From Neoechinorhynchus agilis (Eukaryota > Acanthocephala): a stretch of 64,000 nt of DNA. Both the position numbers and the translations under genes were made by a program. Under the pieces are notes generated by a model that saw nothing but the letters and a program-made list of their open reading frames with translations, did not search any database and was not told the DNA's origin. This document shows, piece after piece, positions 11,912-22,973 of the stretch (position 1 is its first letter; each line of letters begins with the position of its first letter). The stretch covers positions 12,152,001 through 12,216,000 of the forward strand of contig CM121342.1 in assembly GCA_051530055.1 (NCBI GenBank), written 5' to 3'.

Positions 11912-13393
11912 ATGAGCTTTTCAAACTTTTCAATAGATCACCTTCTTCAAAGTGATCCAGTAAATGTTCATCCTCGAAATTCTGAACTATCCTGTTGGAG
12001 TGCATTCAAGCCTTACAATAAGTTATGTTCAATCTCTAATTGGCCATTCTATGAAATTCAAGAAAAGACGTTTGCGGAACAATATTCTCACATTATTCCG
12101 ATACCAAAAAAGGTAAGCGCAAACAAACAGGTTCTTGAACTCTTAAAAATATTTGTAATTTTTAAGTTTTCTTACAAACTAAGTGTATGCGAGATATTAA
12201 AATATTCTAGTTTAAATGCAATGTCAAGATGCCAAAAAAGTTTTTGTATCCTGAAATTTTTGCGTATATGTAAGATCATAAGCCATTTTGCAGTTCAAAT
12301 ATCTACTTAATCAAGCATGCTATTTTCGGCAGTTTACATCGTAGAGTATGCTAATAACCATCGAAATCTTCACATAAACTTCATTTCGACACCATAATGC
12401 CGCATGCCAGAGAGCAACTTAATATTTACATTTGCCAGCTGAAATTTAGCTGATTGACGAATAGTCGAAGACTAAATTGAGCAACCAATCAAATTCCTTT
12501 TATGAGAGGCATTCAAAATGCATTATATGTTTTAATAATTACCTTTTTTCGGAAAAATCTCAATCAAAATATACTTAAAAATAAAGCCAAAAAGTCCACC
12601 TTCATCCTTTTCAACATTTGCAGATTTTGTAAATTCTCATTTAAACCACTATTTCTTCATTATGCAAAAACTGCACTATACACTTTAAATTCATTTCGCC
12701 TTATTATATTTAATTGCCCTAAGTCTTGCTGATATTCCTAATTCTTTATTTTATTCGTTCTATGCAAATGAAGACAACAGATATTAGTTTCTACTAATGG
12801 GCTCTTGTCTACATTTTTAAGGCATTATCCCCTCATTATATTTAGTCCTCCGATTATTATTGCAAGCTGAGTGATGCTTCAAGAATTGAGAGACTTCATA
12901 TTTGTAACGTGAGTAAGATTACGGGTTTCGAATTATTTAAAAATAATCCTTTTCGTTTAAGCTATGTGGAAAATCGTTTCGACAGGCATCAACACTTTGC
13001 CGTCATAAAATAATTCATACTGGCAGAAAACCGTATGAATGCAAAGTTTGCCAAAAAAGCTTTAATCGTTCATCGACTCTAAACACTCATATGAAAATTC
13101 ATTTGGGCATAAAGCCATGGATGTGTGAAATATGTGGCAAAAGCTTTCACCAAAAAGGAAACTACAAGAACCATTTGATGACCCACTACCCAAAGAAGCT
13201 ATTTTCGTGTGAGATTTGTTCAAGAACGTTCAGTAACACTCATAATCTCAAATACCATATGTACACTCATTATGATTTCAAGCCGTTCGTATGCACAGCT
13301 TGTGATCGAGGATTTTGTAGAAGTTTTGATCTTAGGAAGCATTTAAAACGAGCCAATCATAGTACAGATTACTTTGACCCGAATTGGAAATAA
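11912..13393 (+). CDS. FEZF: FEZ family zinc finger transcription factor
   Basis: Exons 11912-12112, 12846-12908 and 12962-13393 join to 231 residues (human FEZF1 is about 475). Residues 6-12 are FSIDHLL, an EH1 Groucho-binding motif, in the place where FEZF proteins have FSIERIM. Five C2H2 fingers follow with family-specific wording: [64 protein letters not shown], and [17 protein letters not shown] proteins are transcriptional repressors used in forebrain and neural patterning. Vertebrate FEZF has six fingers; here the first seems lost (its place reads [15 protein letters not shown], without the second Cys/His pair). The 733-bp first intron contains no recognisable exon. Exon 2 was set from the acceptor TATATTTAG at 12845; using the AG at 12866 would shorten it by seven residues, also in frame. 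Intron 2 is 53 bp (12909-12961). Confidence 0.88.
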
Positions 13394-14080
13394 CACGTAA
13401 GTTACGTTTTTGTGTTGTTTGGCTGAAGTTTGAAAAATACAATCGTGTCTCTGTTGATGACCGGATTTTGGGGACAAAATTGCCTTATTCTAAATCGTCA
13501 ATCATTTAAGATCTAAACAATTTTATATAATTACAAATTCACCTTATTTTGAGGCACAAATAGGATTTTTTCTAGGCTCACAGTTGAGTGCAAACATACG
13601 CAGAATGTATTGAGTCTTATCGTTTCTTAAAAATCTGATGTAATATGTGTCAGTGAACTCTCAAATTGATAACAAATGGTAACAATGAATGATTTGGTAA
13701 TAAATTGTTTTTAATTCAGATCGAGATAAATTGGGGATATATAAAAATACAACAGTTTTATTTGATAATTTTAAAATATATAAAGCTGGCGGGCGTATTA
13801 TTATGAAATGCAAGCTTTTATAAATTTTTGTTGGCTTTCTATGATTTTCGAGGTTGCGAAATTGTGAGTTCCATACGTTATAGTGAAGATTGTGGACCTA
13901 AAAATTTCCGTTTTTCAGATCGTCTTTAGTATTTATTGCTCTTTATAAAACTTAAAGCATATGAGAGTCTATATGAAAAGTCGTTGCAATTTTGTTTTAC
14001 TTCCACGATTTAAACTAAACCGAGAACGCAGACTTTATTCAAAATATTATGTTGTAATACAAAAAATCAGTATTTGTAGA
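13394..14080. other. Spacer between convergent FEZF and carboxypeptidase genes
   Basis: AT-rich 3' flank of two genes that point toward each other. Nothing else recognised. Confidence 0.4.
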
Positions 14081-15224
14081 CTAAAGAACACTCTTTCGCT
14101 CGTTTTTATCTATCTCTCTTAACAATGCCTCGATTCCCTTATAGATACTAATCGCCACAGGTAAAATTTGATCGTCTGGTAGAACAAATCCACGCGTCGC
14201 ATCATCATCCGGTGGAAGCTCAATACAGTAACTGTATTTAATCCCAGCAACTCCTTTTGCCCAATCTTCGGACGTTCCGGATGAAACATACATAAGATGC
14301 GACGATTGACCGACTTTCCAATCTTTGTAAATATCAGTTTTCATGGCATCAGCTGCCACTTGTGCGATTTTCACGAGTTCATCGTGATCTTGAAGTACGA
14401 TGTCTCGAGTGTATCCCCATGGTACGAACCAATATTGTCCATAGGAATGAAAACTTAAGAACACAAGAAACCGTTTCCGTCTCTTAAAGACAAATTTTAT
14501 CAAAGCGGCAATTTCGGGCTCGCTAGCGGCAAATGGTCCTTGATATACTTCTGAGCACGGTTGTTGACTGGCTCCTTCTCCGGGGGAGAAGTTCCATGCA
14601 AACGGATAATTCCTGTTAAGATCAACACCGCGACATTTTGGAGTTCTTGAGTTGGACATACTTACGTTCCCATCATGTGGCCGGGCGTTTTTACGCCAAT
14701 ATCTGAGTCGATTGAATCTATTATTGAATGATATCTCGTAACCATCTGGATTTACGAAAGGCATAACATAAAAATCGTAATTTTCCAATATATTAGCTGA
14801 TGAATCGTTTGAGAAGAGCATAAAGTGGACGAAACAGACGATTGATGCAGGCGATATCCATTCACGGCCATGAATACCAGCATCGATCCACACGTACGGT
14901 TTCTTTTCTGTCCCGTTTCTTCTCCTAATTCGTAAAACTCTAAGTTCTCGTTTAAGATGTGATCGTCCTATAGAGTAAGATTGTACGTGAATTACGTTAT
15001 TTTTTGAGACGATTCGATTAGGCACAATTCCCGATCTTATTCGTATAAAAGCTTATGATACTACGATAAGAGCAGAAACGCAACGATTTAATCCATTGTT
15101 CGAACTCACGATATTCGAGATATCTTTCACAAACTAGTCCCAAACTCTTATTTGCTTGGCTTTTACTCAACCGACTGCTAGCAAATAAAATGACCGCTAA
15201 AAGATTTATAATAGCACGCATCAT
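14081..15224 (-). CDS. Secreted M14A zinc carboxypeptidase
   Basis: The main exon runs from about 15051 down to 14081 and the first exon from 15224 to about 15110. The catalytic domain has the HxxE zinc ligands (GIHGREW), the substrate-binding segment NPDGYE, GVDLNRNYPFAW, the third zinc ligand in SFHSYGQ, and the catalytic Glu region (YCIELPPDDD). All catalytic landmarks of the carboxypeptidase A/B subfamily are present. The first exon starts MMRAIINLLAVILFASS, a signal peptide, so the enzyme is probably secreted and acts on peptide C-termini. A donor GTGAG at 15109 and acceptor at 15052 give a 58-bp intron that keeps the frame, but the junction is uncertain because coding-like sequence (EFEQWIKSL) continues past the donor. 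The roughly 95-residue activation propeptide typical of digestive members is not visible, so this may be a short form or lack an upstream exon. A TATA-like TATATATG lies at about 15331-15338 on the minus-strand upstream side. Confidence 0.88.
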
Positions 15225-15881
15225 CTCAAATCCCTTTTCGATGGCAATGAAGCAAAATACCGTTCTCTGCTTTATTTGTATATGTAGTTATGCTTTCTCG
15301 TCTCGATAAAGTAGTTGCTTGAGACTACTGATATATATGCGGCACCAAGAAGGGTGTAAAACGGCGATAAGAGTTGACAGATTAGTTAGGCTGGGCGATA
15401 TCGACCGACCCACAGGAAGGATTCTAGCAAAAAGAGATCGATAGTGCAAGTCAAGAATCTGTGGTATCTTTGTTTGCTTGAACAATACTGCGACGAAACG
15501 GTCGGTTGGCGTCGATCAACGCATTTGTGTAACAAATCCGCTTTAGATCTTTACCTATGGGTCAAACTTTAAACCTGCGATTAATTTATGATCAACCAGC
15601 CATTTATACATCGTACAACTTTTTAAACACAAAACTAATGATGAGACAACGGAGCTAAAGACGAACGTGATCATTGACTAAAACAAATTCGCAATTTCAA
15701 TCACAGAAATCAACTCTTTCACTTTTGCCGGTCCTAAAAGTGAACACGAAAGCGAAAAAATTATCGATAGCATTTAATTACGAAATGGGTGTTTATCTTA
15801 ACGAACGAATTCACTAAATAATTTGTCCGTTTAAAAAATAAGACATCAGCATTAAACGTTATAGGACATGTAGTGATCATA
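15225..15881. other. Upstream region of the carboxypeptidase gene
   Basis: No second gene is recognised. The TATA-like element near 15335 is the only promoter-like signal I would point to. Confidence 0.35.
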
Positions 15882-15982
15882 ATCCGCCCGAATAAAAAAA
15901 CGTATTTTATTGATTTGGACTGATGAAGCGAGGCTACGTTTTTCGAAATATCTTCAATAAAATATGTCTTATTCGGGGGACC
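15882..15982 (+). repeat. Foldback repeat with hammerhead-like core
   Basis: The outer arms TCCGCCCGAATAA (15883) and TTATTCGGGGGA (15969-15980), and the inner arms ATTTTATTGA (15904) and TCAATAAAAT (15953), are inverted repeats. They enclose CTGATGA (15920-15926), a possible stem II (AAGCG / CGTTT), and CGAAATATC (15944-15952). This is the order stem I - CTGATGA - stem II - GAAA - stem I of a type I hammerhead. The stem III equivalent is only the four bases ATAT, so self-cleavage of a single copy is doubtful. Confidence 0.5.
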
Positions 15983-16285
15983 ACACGCCTCCAATTATAC
16001 CATCCCGAAGGATTTTCTCTTGATTTTCACAATAGTGACCGCAATCTCTTCAGTGATTCGGCTCGTTCAATCGTTCACTTAATCTGGGAAGGAAAATTCG
16101 CGATTGGACGTCTATTTTCGCCACCTTTAAACGCATAAAACTGTCTGTTTTCTTCAACTAAACCTTTTTACTCGAGATTAAGCGAGTTTCAATGAATTTG
16201 CAAAGAAATTGAACCATTCAATCGATTAGTACGAAGTCAGATGATGGCTTATAATCCCCCAAAAAAATTACGACCGGATTCGTAT

Positions 16286-16705
16286 TTACTGAACAATAAA
16301 TGATTGACTTTCAACATCGTAGCCGATGAGTTCATGTGGAATTTCGAACTTTCCTAGCATTGCCTCCATTGTGAGACAGTCTTTAAGCTCAAGAGCACGA
16401 TGTTTTTCGTAAAGTTCACGAGCACATCGCTGCGCCACACATCTCCATTTTTGTATCAAAACTTGGAGCTCAGAAATCTTCTCGGCCAAACCACGACCGC
16501 CATCTCGTTTCCGCTTCAGTCTTTCGATCTTTTGAACCAATTGAGCACGGTATGTCAAGTTGAATCGCGATCGATTCCCATCCGGGCTATTTTTTACGAG
16601 GAGGGATTTACGCATATCCCAATAATCAAAATGATTTACAGCAATTGGCGATTCGAATTTGTTTCTTCTTCGCTCCTGGTCGTCAAAGATTCTCATAGGC
16701 GCCAA
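16286..16705 (-). CDS. SFR1/MEI5-like homologous recombination factor
   Basis: A single-exon frame of 139 residues. The C-terminal half is a heptad-rich coiled coil (LVQKIERLKRK, then LAEKISELQVLIQKWRCVA) ending in a short globular segment, FEIPHELIGYDVESQSF. The pairing of ...LIxKWRxxxQ... with ...xIxxxLxxYDxxxxxF is the signature of SFR1 (MEI5), the partner of SWI5 that stimulates RAD51 strand exchange. The N-terminal third is basic and has no recognised domain. Vertebrate SFR1 is about 245 residues, so this copy is reduced to the conserved C-terminal domain plus a short tail. The stop is followed within 60 bp on the minus strand by low-complexity sequence. No SWI5 gene is seen in the window. 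The call rests on the C-terminal motif alone; an unrelated coiled-coil protein is the alternative. Confidence 0.65.
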   Translation of the reverse strand: MAPMRIFDDQERRRNKFESPIAVNHFDYWDMRKSLLVKNSPDGNRSRFNLTYRAQLVQKIERLKRKRDGGRGLAEKISELQVLIQKWRCVAQRCARELYEKHRALELKDCLTMEAMLGKFEIPHELIGYDVESQSFIVQ

Positions 16706-17631
16706 TCATTTCCATATTTTTAAAGGTGGACTTTCAAGGATACTTTGAGTACGAATAGGAAATGTATGTTCGAGTAGGTCAGCTTTTATCCGTCATAAAT
16801 TGGAGCGATGGAAATAAAGGTTTTGCACTCGAAAGCTACAGGATGCTAATTTCTGAAAATAGTTGAATTTTCAATTTTGATTCGAGAAACTATCGTCCAC
16901 CTTTGTACTTGGGAATATGCTACCATGAAGAAGGCGATCTTGCCCATTTTATTGTAGATTTATATTCGATCCTGGTCTTTATTCTACTTAGTGAATTGTT
17001 TGAAGAATGAACTGTTCATGCCTTTTTAGGTTTCTTGTAAGTTTTCTACAATGTAAGTTCGCGTCAAAACAACCTTGATAAAGGCACAAGATTGTGCCGA
17101 AATATCGGACCTAATAAATTCCTTGAATTTTTCAGCCATAAAAAAGTGTATACTGAATTATTACATATCAATAATTTTATTTTTTATCCATTATCAGTAG
17201 CCGCTAACAATTTAATGCTTGGCCAACTACTTAGGTAAATTTCGCAGACGCCCGAATATCTTCTTTTGGTTGTACTTAAATTTTTAAATTTTCTTAACGA
17301 AAACCGTCAAACGAGACTTTCTTAAAAGAAATTTTTAATCATGTGAATGCCTTTTTAATGCACTTTTGATTTGGCAAGTTTCTTAAGGCGGATGCATTAA
17401 TGAGAGAAAATTGAGAAAACATCTAGCGATCGATAAATTCTTATTCTAAGATATCAAACGTTACATTTTTACCATAGATAGAAAATCCTTCGGGATAATC
17501 AAGGTATAATTTGGGTGAGCATAATCAAGGGCATTGCATATTTAATTTATTTGAAATATTTCACAAAGTAAGCCTCGCCTCATCATTCATTGTTTAAGTG
17601 TTTTATTCGCAATTGAATGCAACTATTCTAG
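16706..17631. other. Divergent intergenic region with one repeat copy
   Basis: This lies between the SFR1-like gene (minus) and the coiled-coil gene (plus), so it should hold two promoters. Apart from the family B repeat at about 17.1 kb I recognise nothing else. Confidence 0.4.
17066..17145 (+). repeat. Family B repeat copy with strong GGCAC/GTGCC hairpin
   Basis: CTTGATAAAGGCACAAGATT continues GTGCCGAAATATCGGACC. A 5-bp GGCAC/GTGCC stem is flanked by CTTGATA and GAAATATC, then CTAATAAATTCCTTGAATTTT. The same block recurs at 44.1 kb and, diverged, at 7.7, 54.7 and 63.7 kb. Confidence 0.6.
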
Positions 17632-18373
17632 ATGACAAAAGAAGCCGAAAAAAAGAAACAAATGTTTAATTTCTCACAAAAACACGCCTACTTGCTCACT
17701 GAAGATTCATCTCCATATTCAGATGCCCTAAACGAGTTGGCTGAATTGGCTAGGGTGATTTTGGGTGACGGCATTGAACCCATACTACTGGTTGGTCGCA
17801 ATTTAAACATCATGAATGCGTTGTATGAGAAACTTGAACTTATAATACAACGGGAGTTTGAACTGGAGCGTGAGGAACATGAGCTAAGGAAATCAATTCA
17901 AGTTAGGAAAGACGTTAAGCAGAGATTAAAACGCATTCATTGTAAAATTGAGAAGTATATTCGTTACGCTGTGACTTCTTTAAGAATGCACCGCTTCAGT
18001 TAAGGAAGCTAAAGGAAGAAGGCACTTCAGTTAACGATCGTACTGCTCCGGATATCATCGATAAGCTCACAAATCAGTTAAACGCTCTTGAGGCTAAAAT
18101 TGATCAAATGGCGGTACGTATATGTCTTCGACTTGTAGATAATTAATTCATTTTTAGAACGATCTCACTCAGAAATGTGAAGATCAAAGTTATGTTAAAC
18201 TTAAAAAATCATATGAGGTTCCTACTATTCAACTCATTTGATAGTAACTAATTTTGCATTTTTAGGAATTTCAAACATTACTACAGAATAATGACGAAAC
18301 GAAAAAGATATTTGAAGGCTTTAAACCAAAGGGCTCTTCAGATGCTTTTAGTGCAACATTTGCGGACTTCTAA
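17632..18373 (+). CDS. Coiled-coil protein of unknown family
   Basis: Exons 17632-17954, 18005-18113, 18158-18217 and 18266-18373 join in frame to 199 residues. Introns are 50, 44 and 48 bp, all GT-AG. The first 55 residues are a mixed helical region (MTKEAEKKKQ, then YSDALNELAELARVILGDG). The middle is a strong heptad coiled coil (LYEKLELIIQREFELEREEH, continuing LRKSIQVRKDVKQRLKRI). The end is polar (FKPKGSSDAFSATFADF). There is no signal peptide or membrane segment. The layout resembles small coiled-coil subunits of centrosomal, augmin or kinetochore complexes, but I cannot place it in a named family and assign no function. The start ATG at 17632 follows TTCTAG, which could also be an acceptor. 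Confidence 0.7.
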
Positions 18374-21300
18374 ACTTTGTTTTGAGAGGACGTTATTTTT
18401 TCCGTTGCTTTGTGTGAGGAATGAGTCTTCGGTAAAGACATCGAACCGTTTAAATGAGCTCTGATTTGAAAACAAAGTAATTGGAGGAGGTTATTGGTTA
18501 ACGGTTTAAAACGCTTGCTTCATAATTCACGGATTTACATTACACAGAAGCATTTTGACATTACCATGAGAATACAATTTCGAATGCATTGCGCAAGTCA
18601 AAGTGACCTAGATTCACTCATTAGTATATTTCATTAACCGTTTTGAAAGCGTGTTCAAAACATGATAGTCCTAAATCGTTTACATTGAATGTAACGTGGT
18701 TAGCCAATCTCGTTAACGGTACGAGGATTTCTTGTCGATAACAAAAGTTGGTCGACAATCGCAAGAGTTGAAATCGAGTAAACTTAACACGTTTGATCAT
18801 TATTTCTTACTGAATTTTTTACGATATTATTATAATCTCAAAAGTTAAATGAAAGAGCTTATTAGTTTAAATGTATCGCAGAAGGTTATTGTTCACAGTA
18901 ATATTTTAATCTTCAATATTACTTTAAGTTATTGCTACATCTAATTGAATTGGGTTTTCGTACAAGATAGCTAGTTAGATTTCGTATACTCGGCTATCCG
19001 AATCTAAAGTGAAACGAGGAAGTTAAAATAAGCACTTTGAAAGCGCAATGTAATATCCGATTCTGAGTACACTTAAGGTTCGTCCGTATGGTCTGCAAAA
19101 TCAGAATTCAGATTGCATCCCTTCCTCGCCTTTTTATTTTTCCTTTTGGGCACGAAGCCACAGAACCGGCTTGCCAATAACATTTAAGAATACCAGAAGT
19201 TCTTAAAACTGCGACTTTGTGCTTTGGTTCGGGAAATCTCACTACGACCAGAAAGCTATATAAATATTATGAAACGTTTTGCGAATTATCTCTATCTTTA
19301 AAATTGAAACGGCATAAATTGATCAATTTTTCATTCTAGTAGCACTAAAGATTTGAGCCGACTTTGATTTTTGGATGAGCAATGTAATGTAAAAAATCGA
19401 TTTGTCGAAGTCTCATGATCTATGTGTTAATTTGGCCGTAAAATTCCATTTTACAATTCATTTTTCAATTGTTCCATAAGCTGTTATTAAAATCGAAAAA
19501 CTTAAAATGCTGCCAAGATTCTATGCACATAAAATTTTCGCGTTTTTCTTCGCATTCAATCCGTCGTCTAAGACTTGTTTATCGTTAACAAGGTCTAATG
19601 TGCCCTTGCAGGGAAACGTGATCACGCCAAAGACATGCAGACACAGTGGAATAGATTATTACTGAGACTTTGTCTGGAGTGTAAAATCATCAGACTATGC
19701 CAATTTAACGCATATGGAGATTTTGAACTAGATTTCATCGATCATTGAAGGCAAGTTTAATTCACGAGACCAATCATGCATTAACAAGTGATTTCGGCCT
19801 AATATTTACACCCGTTTAGTTATTTTTCATCGTGATAGAATCACGGTTAATCCGCATAAAAAAGCAGTGCAAGTCAGTTTTATTGCTGAAGGAGTTTCTT
19901 GATTGGTTCCATTTACCAAAAGATTTCGGGTGACTTTTGAAGGGTTTAAAAACACTACCTTAAAATTAAGTGAAAATGGTTTAACCACAGTAGCGAATCT
20001 AAATTTTAATGTTCAAAAATCGCAGTAGTCAGAATTAAACCTTGCTCAGTTTCTAAGTTCTTTAAGCAGAAAAAGTGCGATTTGATTGCCGTCCAAAGCA
20101 ACGGAACGGTCAATAAATGTTACCTAAAGGTTGTACACAACCACAAATTGTTTTTATGTTCACTTGTTTGCATTACCAAACAAGCGCATCGCTGACTAGT
20201 AACTTTTCAAGACCAAGTTGATTATTATCGGTATCTTCACTACATAAATTACTCAAATCTCTGTTTAAAAGAACAAGTCAACATTGAATAATGGCTTTGT
20301 TTTTTAATGACTCAAACTTGTTTTGTGCATTTCGACTCCTGCGTAATTGAGCATTTGCTCCTGTCTTATTTATAATTCTCCCTGGCATACTTTAGCTTTT
20401 GCACCCAAAAGTCAATAATTTATATAGCGCAGATTCTACAATCTATGCTGATGGTTATCATCGCCTTGATTAACTTTCATTGATTAATTTTTTTAAGAGC
20501 GATCCTCAACCTTTGTCATACTTAAATTTTTACGTTTTCGTTCTTTCTACCATCAAGTGAATCACTTCTTCACCTTTACTCACTGTGCAACTCGAAGACT
20601 CGAGAAACAGTAACAAAGTTGGCAATGTTGTTTAATATTCCGGATAACAGTTAGAAAATAATACGGCATTGGGTTTAAACATGGCGAAAGATCAATAGTG
20701 AGCCATTTATTTTATCAGTCAATTCGTCTAGGGCGATTTTTCGCTAAGCAAACTTGTAACCGGGCGCTCAACGATTTCGATGATCATCAATATCAACATC
20801 AATAGATCTATAATTGTATTTGATCCTTTGGCACGATCTATAATTGATCGATATGCAGACGTGCATGTTAAAAACCTAACCTACAAGCAGTTGTTTATCT
20901 CACCCTTATCTCAAGTTTATAAACATAATGTTCGAAACATAACCTTGTTCATTAAAAAATAACTCCACGTGTTGGTGTTCATCTAACAAAGATTTAACTT
21001 CAGTACAAAGGGGTTCCTTTTGGTTTCGAAAGGTCATGTTTTCGAAACGAGATAATTTTGGTTTAGTGGAAGATGTAGCGCGATTATTCCTTGAAGGCAG
21101 CTAATGACCGCCTTAAAAAATGGAATTCCAGTTTTCAAGTTCTTAATGAAATAAGTAAGAACGAATATAAGGCTCATGTTGCCAAGCACGTAAGCTTCAT
21201 TTCTCGCTTAGCCTATAGACATGATTGCAATAGTTTCCGAAAGCGATAACATTTTCACCGATAAAAACCACAATTAAAAAAATTCCCGGTTTAGTTGAGA

Positions 21301-21630
21301 CCAAAAATAAAAATATTTTCCAAATAGGCACGATTCTGTGCGTTTCACATTTATCGATTTTATCTTAGAGCAAAACTAAAAAGAAATGGAAATATGAAAA
21401 CGATTCGTATTTTACAAAGTAGAGAGTATTAGAATTTTTATGGTTGAGAATGTATGTGAGACACATATGAGACGCACACGCGTCTTTCGCCACGCACTTC
21501 TGGCGGGTTTCCTGGGACTCAATCTAATGTCTTTACTTTTCGTTCAAGATTTTCGGCACCTATATTAACGACACTTCGATCCGCCTCAAACAGGAATAGT
21601 CATAGTGTGTAAGAAGGATTTGGCAACCGA
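18374..21630. other. 3.2-kb region without recognised genes
   Basis: AT-rich sequence with scattered short frames only. I see no domain, tandem array, long inverted repeat or RNA gene. It ends at the 5' flank of the elongin-C-like gene. Confidence 0.45.
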
Positions 21631-22705
21631 ATGGATAAAGACGATAAAACGTTCAAAAAGATCGATATCATGCAGCCAAGCTCAGAGGATTTATGTAAAG
21701 CGCAAGAGACAATCTCATCATCAACAGTGGAAGCACAGTCTTCTTCAGTTCCCTTATCAGGGAGTGGAATGACTGGTGATTCAAAGGTCTTATTGGAGAA
21801 AGAGAATAGTGGCCATAAGGATGATGCGGTGCCTCATAAACAGGTTAAGGTTACACGGACAACATGGAGGACCCTAAGTCTATCGGTACAAAAGTCGAGC
21901 CTGCAGAAATTCCTTGATGAGATCGAAGTTCCAACCATGTACTCTAGCGATCAGGAAACCGGGATGGAACCAGTTCGAAATCACACTCATAGTTATCCTA
22001 GCCTCACATTCGCAGTCTCAAATGAAGACGAAGTTGAGGTGTCAAACGAGATCCATCCAGTTTCGGACACAACCTCTGAACGAAGACGCAGTTCCATTAC
22101 GGCCAACAATGAAACTCGCAAAAAAATCAGTGAGTTTGAAAAACCTTTACAAACACTGTTCATTATAATTTTAAAAAAAGGCGACATCAGACATTCCCGT
22201 GCAGTGAAGAAGTCCACTAAGGGCCAACAAATCGTTAATTTGATGCATAATTTTATAAACGATCCGGAATCGGTAAACCTGCGGAATCCACTTGACTTTA
22301 TTAGGCTTCGAGCAAGCGATGGAGCTATTTTTCTTATTCAAAAAAAGTATCTCCTACTTTCGAGAACACTCGCAATGGTTTTAACATCTAAAGGCAAGTG
22401 GTTTTTGGTAGGCGTTCTTAAAGTTAGTTGTCTGTGATACAGAATTAGCAGAAGATGAAGAGGAATTCACTGAGATTCAGCTTCCCTCAATATCATCAGC
22501 AGTTCTCGAGGTTATTTGCCGATTTCTCTGCTACCGATATCGGTACGTAACGATGAAACAAGTGGCAGTTATGAGAGCAGCCGGTGCTGCAGGTGCGAGC
22601 AATAAAGACTACGATGCGTTTATTTTCGAGCCAATTCCTGAGTTCCACTTTCCCAGCCATTTGGCCGCTCAACTGCTCAATGCTTGTAACAATCTGGGTT
22701 GTTGA
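21631..22705 (+). CDS. Elongin-C relative with long N-terminal extension
   Basis: Exons 21631-22129, 22181-22393 and 22443-22705 join to 324 residues (elongin C is normally about 112). The last 120 residues follow elongin C: DFIRLRASDGAIFLIQKKYL matches the SSDGHEFIVKREHAL strand-helix. Next, EIQLPSISSAVLEVICRFL and YRYRYVT match IPSHVLSKVCMYFTYKVRY. The end IPEFHFPSHLAAQLLNACNN plus LGC matches [23 protein letters not shown]. Elongin C bridges elongin B and SOCS/VHL-box substrate receptors in CUL2/CUL5 ubiquitin ligases. The first 200 residues are Ser/Glu-rich and look disordered. About 22 extra residues (from KQVAVMRAAGAAGASNKDYD) are inserted before the IPEF segment. Intron 1 (22130-22180, GTGAGT..AAAG) is 51 bp and open in frame. 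Intron 2 (22394-22442) is GC-AG with donor G/GCAAGT; a GT donor gives a stop or the wrong frame. Confidence 0.82.
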
Positions 22706-22973
22706 TACATCCATTCGGCATGGGGTCGTTGAGTGTTTGTGTATTAAAGCCTGAAGGTTGTATGATGAGGGTAATTGTGTGTGTGCGTGTTTGTGCGTTC
22801 GGAACCGTCTTTTACTCACCTCCACCGTAAGGCAAGTGCTCATTAACTGAACTATGCAGAGTTCATTCTTGAGAAAGCGTCAGCTGGTACTCGTGGTAGG
22901 ACGACTGTGAGTCACTCACTGCCAAGCAAGGAAAAACGACAGGTGGCATCTCTCACGAAAAATCGATAATCAC

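Noticed and set aside
12113-12845. ORFs at 12502-12732 and nearby as FEZF exons
   Set aside because: No zinc-finger cysteines or histidines in spacing, and low-complexity AT-rich composition.
17632-18373. Assignment of the coiled-coil gene to augmin, kinetochore or IFT families
   Set aside because: Only generic heptad sequence is visible, with no family-specific motif.
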